Source: SMYC01 sp965197495 (GTDB taxonomy: Bacteria > Acidobacteriota > Vicinamibacteria > Marinacidobacterales > SMYC01). From it: a stretch of 64,000 nt of DNA. Within the stretch, counting starts at the first letter, position 1. Each line of letters begins with the position of its first letter. The stretch lies in NCBI GenBank assembly GCA_965197495.1, contig OZ240210.1, positions 1,798,001-1,862,000 on the forward strand, in the 5' to 3' direction. A program made the position numbers and the translations under genes. The notes below the pieces were generated by a model that saw nothing but the letters and a program-made list of their open reading frames with translations, did no database searches and was not told the origin of the DNA. Shown piece after piece: positions 61,250-64,000 of this stretch.

Positions 61250-61388
61250 CGGAGCGATATGCTATATCACATGGTTGTGCTCCGCAAAAAAAAGGATTGG
61301 CCGTTTCGCGGCGAACGGATGAGGTGATCCCGCGTCATTGTAAACGTGGAAAGGTTCGCTCTTGCGTCTGCTCTCGAATATTGTGCCC
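61250..61388. other. Upstream region of the NRAMP-like gene, with repeat scrap
   Basis: Includes TGTGCTCCGCAAAAAAAAGG (about 61275-61293), a short copy of the dispersed repeat. Otherwise no feature is recognised. Confidence 0.4.
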
Positions 61389-61953
61389 CGTCCTGTGCCA
61401 AAACTCGGCCCATTTGAAATAGACCATCAGTGTCATAAATTGACGGACACGAGCTACCCTCAAAAGGAGTGGAAATGAAGTAAAGTAATTGGAATCCTTC
61501 GTTCAAGGGGAAACCGTAGTACCCTAAGAGCGTCTTTCAATGCAGAAGGGGGCAGTGCCATTTGGAGGAGGATTATGGCCAAAGCGCGAGTGTTGACGAG
61601 GTCGGAACTAGCCGAGCATTTGGGCGTCGATAAAAAGATGGTAACAAAATGGGAGCGGTCTGGGATGCCGGTCCACACTAGAGGGCGCGGCGTGGCGTCT
61701 CAATTCCGTCTGCGGGAGGTCCGGGCGTGGCTAAAGGTGCGGGAAGCCAAGGCCAAAGCGGCGGAGAAGGCAAAGGTGCGAGAAGCCAAAGCGGCAGAGA
61801 AGGCGAAGAAGACGGCGAAGCAATAAGACGCGGCGGCGATGAGATGAGACAAGTCTGACTGCGCGAGTCCTTGGAACTCGCTAGTCTCGCGGTACCGGTT
61901 GCCAACGACGCTGCTCGGGGAGCGCGATGACGTCGTACTCCTGGTCTTCGGTG
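61389..61953 (+). mobile_element. Nu1-like HTH cassette, copy C
   Basis: 548 bp matching copy A plus the 17-bp right extension shared with copy B. Small differences: CATAAATTG for CATGAATTG, GGATTATGG for GGACTATGG. Confidence 0.8.
61575..61826 (+). CDS. Nu1-like helix-turn-helix protein, 83 aa (copy C)
   Basis: Same protein as at 2677 and 21341; nucleotide changes near the 3' end (AAGACGGCG) are silent. See copy A for domains. Confidence 0.8.
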   Translation: MAKARVLTRSELAEHLGVDKKMVTKWERSGMPVHTRGRGVASQFRLREVRAWLKVREAKAKAAEKAKVREAKAAEKAKKTAKQ

Positions 61954-62364
61954 ACGAGTGCCTCTTCGAAACTGCGAAAGCTGTCGACGGCTTGCTTGCC
62001 CAGATGGGACAGCAGGGGGTGGCCTTCCCTGGGATCGTGAGCTTGCTCAGGGACTTGAGGCTGACTTGCTTTCCTTTGATAGGGAAAAGCGCTCTATTCC
62101 TGGAATCCACAATTCTACGAGACGGAAGGTGCTTATTGAGCAGCTCCTAGAAAGCGTTCGCCGGGTCAAGTATGTTGAGGTGATCCGCACGCTGAAGCTG
62201 AGCAATCGTCGTGCCGACCCGAACGATGATCTGTTCGATCCTTTGAAAGCTGCGATACTGTGTCAGCGTCGGCGGAATATACAAGATGTAAAGTCGAACA
62301 TGGTCTTTGGACATTTTCTCAATCAGCAGCAACGAGGAATGGTGGCGGCTACAGTGTGATAGCC
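61954..62364 (+). pseudogene. Gene remnants next to cassette C
   Basis: A plus-strand frame around 62105-62285 encodes NSTRRKVLIEQLLESVRRVK, YVEVIRTLKLSNRRADPNDD and LFDPLKAAILCQRRRNI, which is clearly protein-like; the LFDPLKAAI block occurs in a conserved family I cannot name with certainty. Before it (61960-62100) is another protein-like piece (GDECLFETAKAVDGLLAQMG, QQGVAFPGIVSLL) in a different frame. Both are cut by mobile elements. Confidence 0.35.
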
Positions 62365-64000
62365 GCTTGCCTTTTGTGCCTCTCCTGCCATTTCAGTGGA
62401 TCCTCTCGAGGGTGAGACCGCCACAGTTTAGGTAGACGAGACTGATGAGAGCTTCGGCAGAGTGGAGTCCAAAGCTGCGGTGGCTCAGCAGCCGGATTTT
62501 GTTGTTCATTCCTTCGAGTCGGCCGTTGCTGAGTCTCCACGTGACCCACGCGATGACGCCATCGAAGTGGCTGCGGATCATCTTCGCCGCGCGTTTGACG
62601 GGCTCTATCCTCGAGCTCATAGCGCGCCGCAGCCATCCTCGGAGAAACTTCTTGGCCCATGTCTCGGTTTTGTAGGTGTAGAGGTCCATGAAGTCGTCGC
62701 GCAGAAGCATGGCGCGGTGGAGGCGACGATTAGCTCGCACCTGCTCGCGGAGCACCCGTTTGTCTTTCGCGCTGCGGTTGTGTTTGGCCTTGAGAAGGGG
62801 AAACTTGGTGTTCTTGAGGTTGCGCCGGGCAGTCCCTTTGAGCTCGCGCACCAGCTCGCGCCGGGTCTTATCCACGGCCTCGTTCAGATGCTTGACGATG
62901 TGGAAGCGGTCAAAGATCACCCGTGCCTGAGGAGCCTTTTTGCCGACGACAGTTATGTACGGCTCCCACATGTCCATGCTGACCGCTTCGAGCTCCGCGG
63001 CTCTTTGTGGTCCGAGCTTGCGGAAAAACCGCAGCAGCGTCTTGGCCTTGCGCTCCTTTCCCGCCCAGACGACCCGGCCGCTGAGATGGTCTATTACCAC
63101 TGTTAAGTACTTGTGGCGTTTGCGGTAGCTGATCTCGTCCATCCCAATCACCCGCAATCCATCGAGCTCGCGCCGCTCATCCCGCTGCTCGGCAACCACT
63201 CGCTGGATGATCCGTCGCACCGAACGCCACGTCACTCGGAAATAGTTCGCTACGGCGCTGACGTCCGTCCTCTGTGCCAGCCACGCTACCTCTTGCTCGA
63301 AGCTTTTGGTAAAGCGGCTTCCCTTGTCGGCCCAAGGCACCTTTTCTCTGACCACTCCACACCGCCGACATACCACTCGTCGGATCGAGTAGCGAAGATA
63401 GGTCCGGACTCCGAACAGGTCCAAGTGCCGCCAGTAGCGATTGTAGCGATCTTTGTTCTTGCGGACCTTTCGTCCGCAAATCCCGCACAGAGGCTTCCTC
63501 CTCCGTGGTACTACATCCACCACCACTCTGGCTTTGTCCGCCTGGAAGTGGAAACCTCGGATCCACAGGCCTTGCAATCCGATGAGCTTGTTGACTAACG
63601 TAGTAACGCGCATCGCGGGAACGCTCTTTTCTCTTTCGGGAAAAAAGATTCTAGCGTTCTCGCCGATGCGCATCTACACATGCTTACCCTCTCAACCCAC
63701 GGGCCTCACCAAATGCCACTGCCCCTCAGCGGGAGACGAGGCTGTGGGAAACGCCCCCACGGTTCTGGTCGTTCAGACCTTGCTCACGACTGAGTTCTCT
63801 TCGAAGCCTGGAAGGGCGTTTTCCATAGCCTCCACTAATCGAGCCCCCCCTTCCTTATTCCATATGAATTAATCTTTCTTGTATATATATCAGGAGGGGC
63901 CTGTGGGCGCTCGTGGGAAACGCGAAGCGTTTTCCAAGCGATTGTAGAAAACGCCGCTCCACGTTTGTACGTGCTCACAACCTTTCCCTAAACGCCTCTC
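62365..64000 (-). mobile_element. ISL3-family element, complete transposase, runs to the right edge
   Basis: The transposase is followed on its 5' side by the same 330-bp leader as at 23580-23920, reaching the window edge. The leader contains six or more GGAAAACGC-like motifs and palindromes. The exact tips could not be fixed. Confidence 0.85.
62393..63613 (-). CDS. ISL3-family transposase, intact
   Basis: From ATG 63613 (MRVTTLVNKLIGLQGLWIRG; an in-frame ATG at 63673 adds 20 residues) the 406-residue protein has the zinc ribbon (CGICGRKV, CRRCGVV), an HTH (ANYFRVTWRSVRRIIQRVVA) and the ISL3 DDE core: Asp in GMDEISYRKRHKYLT, Asp in VSMDMWEPYITVV, and Glu in NGRLEGMNNKIRLLSHRSFG. IFDRFHIVKHLNEAVDKTRR is also diagnostic. 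No stop or shift is present, so this copy may be active and could also mobilise the broken copy at 23556. Confidence 0.93.
   Translation of the reverse strand: MRVTTLVNKLIGLQGLWIRGFHFQADKARVVVDVVPRRRKPLCGICGRKVRKNKDRYNRYWRHLDLFGVRTYLRYSIRRVVCRRCGVVREKVPWADKGSRFTKSFEQEVAWLAQRTDVSAVANYFRVTWRSVRRIIQRVVAEQRDERRELDGLRVIGMDEISYRKRHKYLTVVIDHLSGRVVWAGKERKAKTLLRFFRKLGPQRAAELEAVSMDMWEPYITVVGKKAPQARVIFDRFHIVKHLNEAVDKTRRELVRELKGTARRNLKNTKFPLLKAKHNRSAKDKRVLREQVRANRRLHRAMLLRDDFMDLYTYKTETWAKKFLRGWLRRAMSSRIEPVKRAAKMIRSHFDGVIAWVTWRLSNGRLEGMNNKIRLLSHRSFGLHSAEALISLVYLNCGGLTLERIH

Noticed and set aside
1..64000. tRNA or rRNA genes
   Set aside because: I found no sequence with a convincing T-arm plus acceptor pairing and no rRNA segments; the window appears to have none, but a tRNA scan was not run.

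Overview
This 64 kb window is a Gram-negative, GC-rich bacterial chromosome segment that has been heavily broken up by insertion sequences. The surviving host genes point toward Acidobacteriota or a close ecological equivalent. They include a DUF1592/DUF1552 gene pair with a Tat signal, a TonB-dependent receptor with an N-terminal carboxypeptidase-regulatory domain, an S9 peptidase, a DUF1028-TPR protein, a TIGR03960-type radical SAM protein and a cytochrome c/monooxygenase/TPR lipoprotein. This taxonomic reading is inference from gene content only; there is no rRNA or other phylogenetic marker here.

More than half of the window is mobile DNA or its debris. Working names used below: ISa is an rve-type IS with about 100-bp terminal inverted repeats, and 27 copies of its end of at least 20 bp are scattered through the window. 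ISb, ISd, ISe and ISg are other rve-type elements, all truncated or decayed. Also present are two IS1634-type copies, an IS200 (Y1) copy and a remnant, one complete and one broken ISL3 copy, IS5, an IS256 fragment, an IS110/IS1111-like remnant, and several non-coding MITE-like elements with terminal inverted repeats and, in places, clear target duplications.

Layout. 0-5 kb: partial transposase, DnaQ-like/TerB/BRCT protein, Nu1-like cassette A, CBS protein, ADP-ribosylglycohydrolase pseudogene. 5-10 kb: DUF1592 fragment and DUF1552 gene copy 1, a nest of ISb, ISa, DUF2924 and ISd pieces, a DUF262-type fragment, IS5. 10-18 kb: DUF7024 membrane-anchored protein, two secreted HNH paralogs, PhyH dioxygenase, voltage-gated K+ channel, ISa copy 1. 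18-26 kb: Mug glycosylase, decayed ISg, DUF1552 copy 2, cassette B, pterin dehydratase, DUF2924 unit, broken ISL3. 26-34 kb: truncated PgeF, radical SAM protein, membrane protein, ISa copy 2, TonB receptor, orphaned TPP riboswitch. 35-39 kb: IS1634 inserted in IS200, GATase. 39-51 kb: duplicated response-regulator piece, DUF262-type fragment, DUF1028, S9 peptidase, hybrid histidine kinase, outer-membrane protein, aquaporin. 52-64 kb: cytochrome/TPR lipoprotein, redoxin, DUF2924 unit, nested ISa/IS1634/MITE, NRAMP-like transporter, cassette C, complete ISL3.

The genes do not form long operons. Most intact genes stand alone between IS debris, and many junctions fall exactly at an ISa, ISb or IS1111-like end. 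The most distinctive signals are three near-identical 548-bp cassettes carrying a Nu1-like HTH gene next to an ISa-like end, a recurring ISa-end/DUF2924 unit, two ISa copies with complementary in-frame deletions, and a TPP riboswitch whose gene was cut off by an IS.
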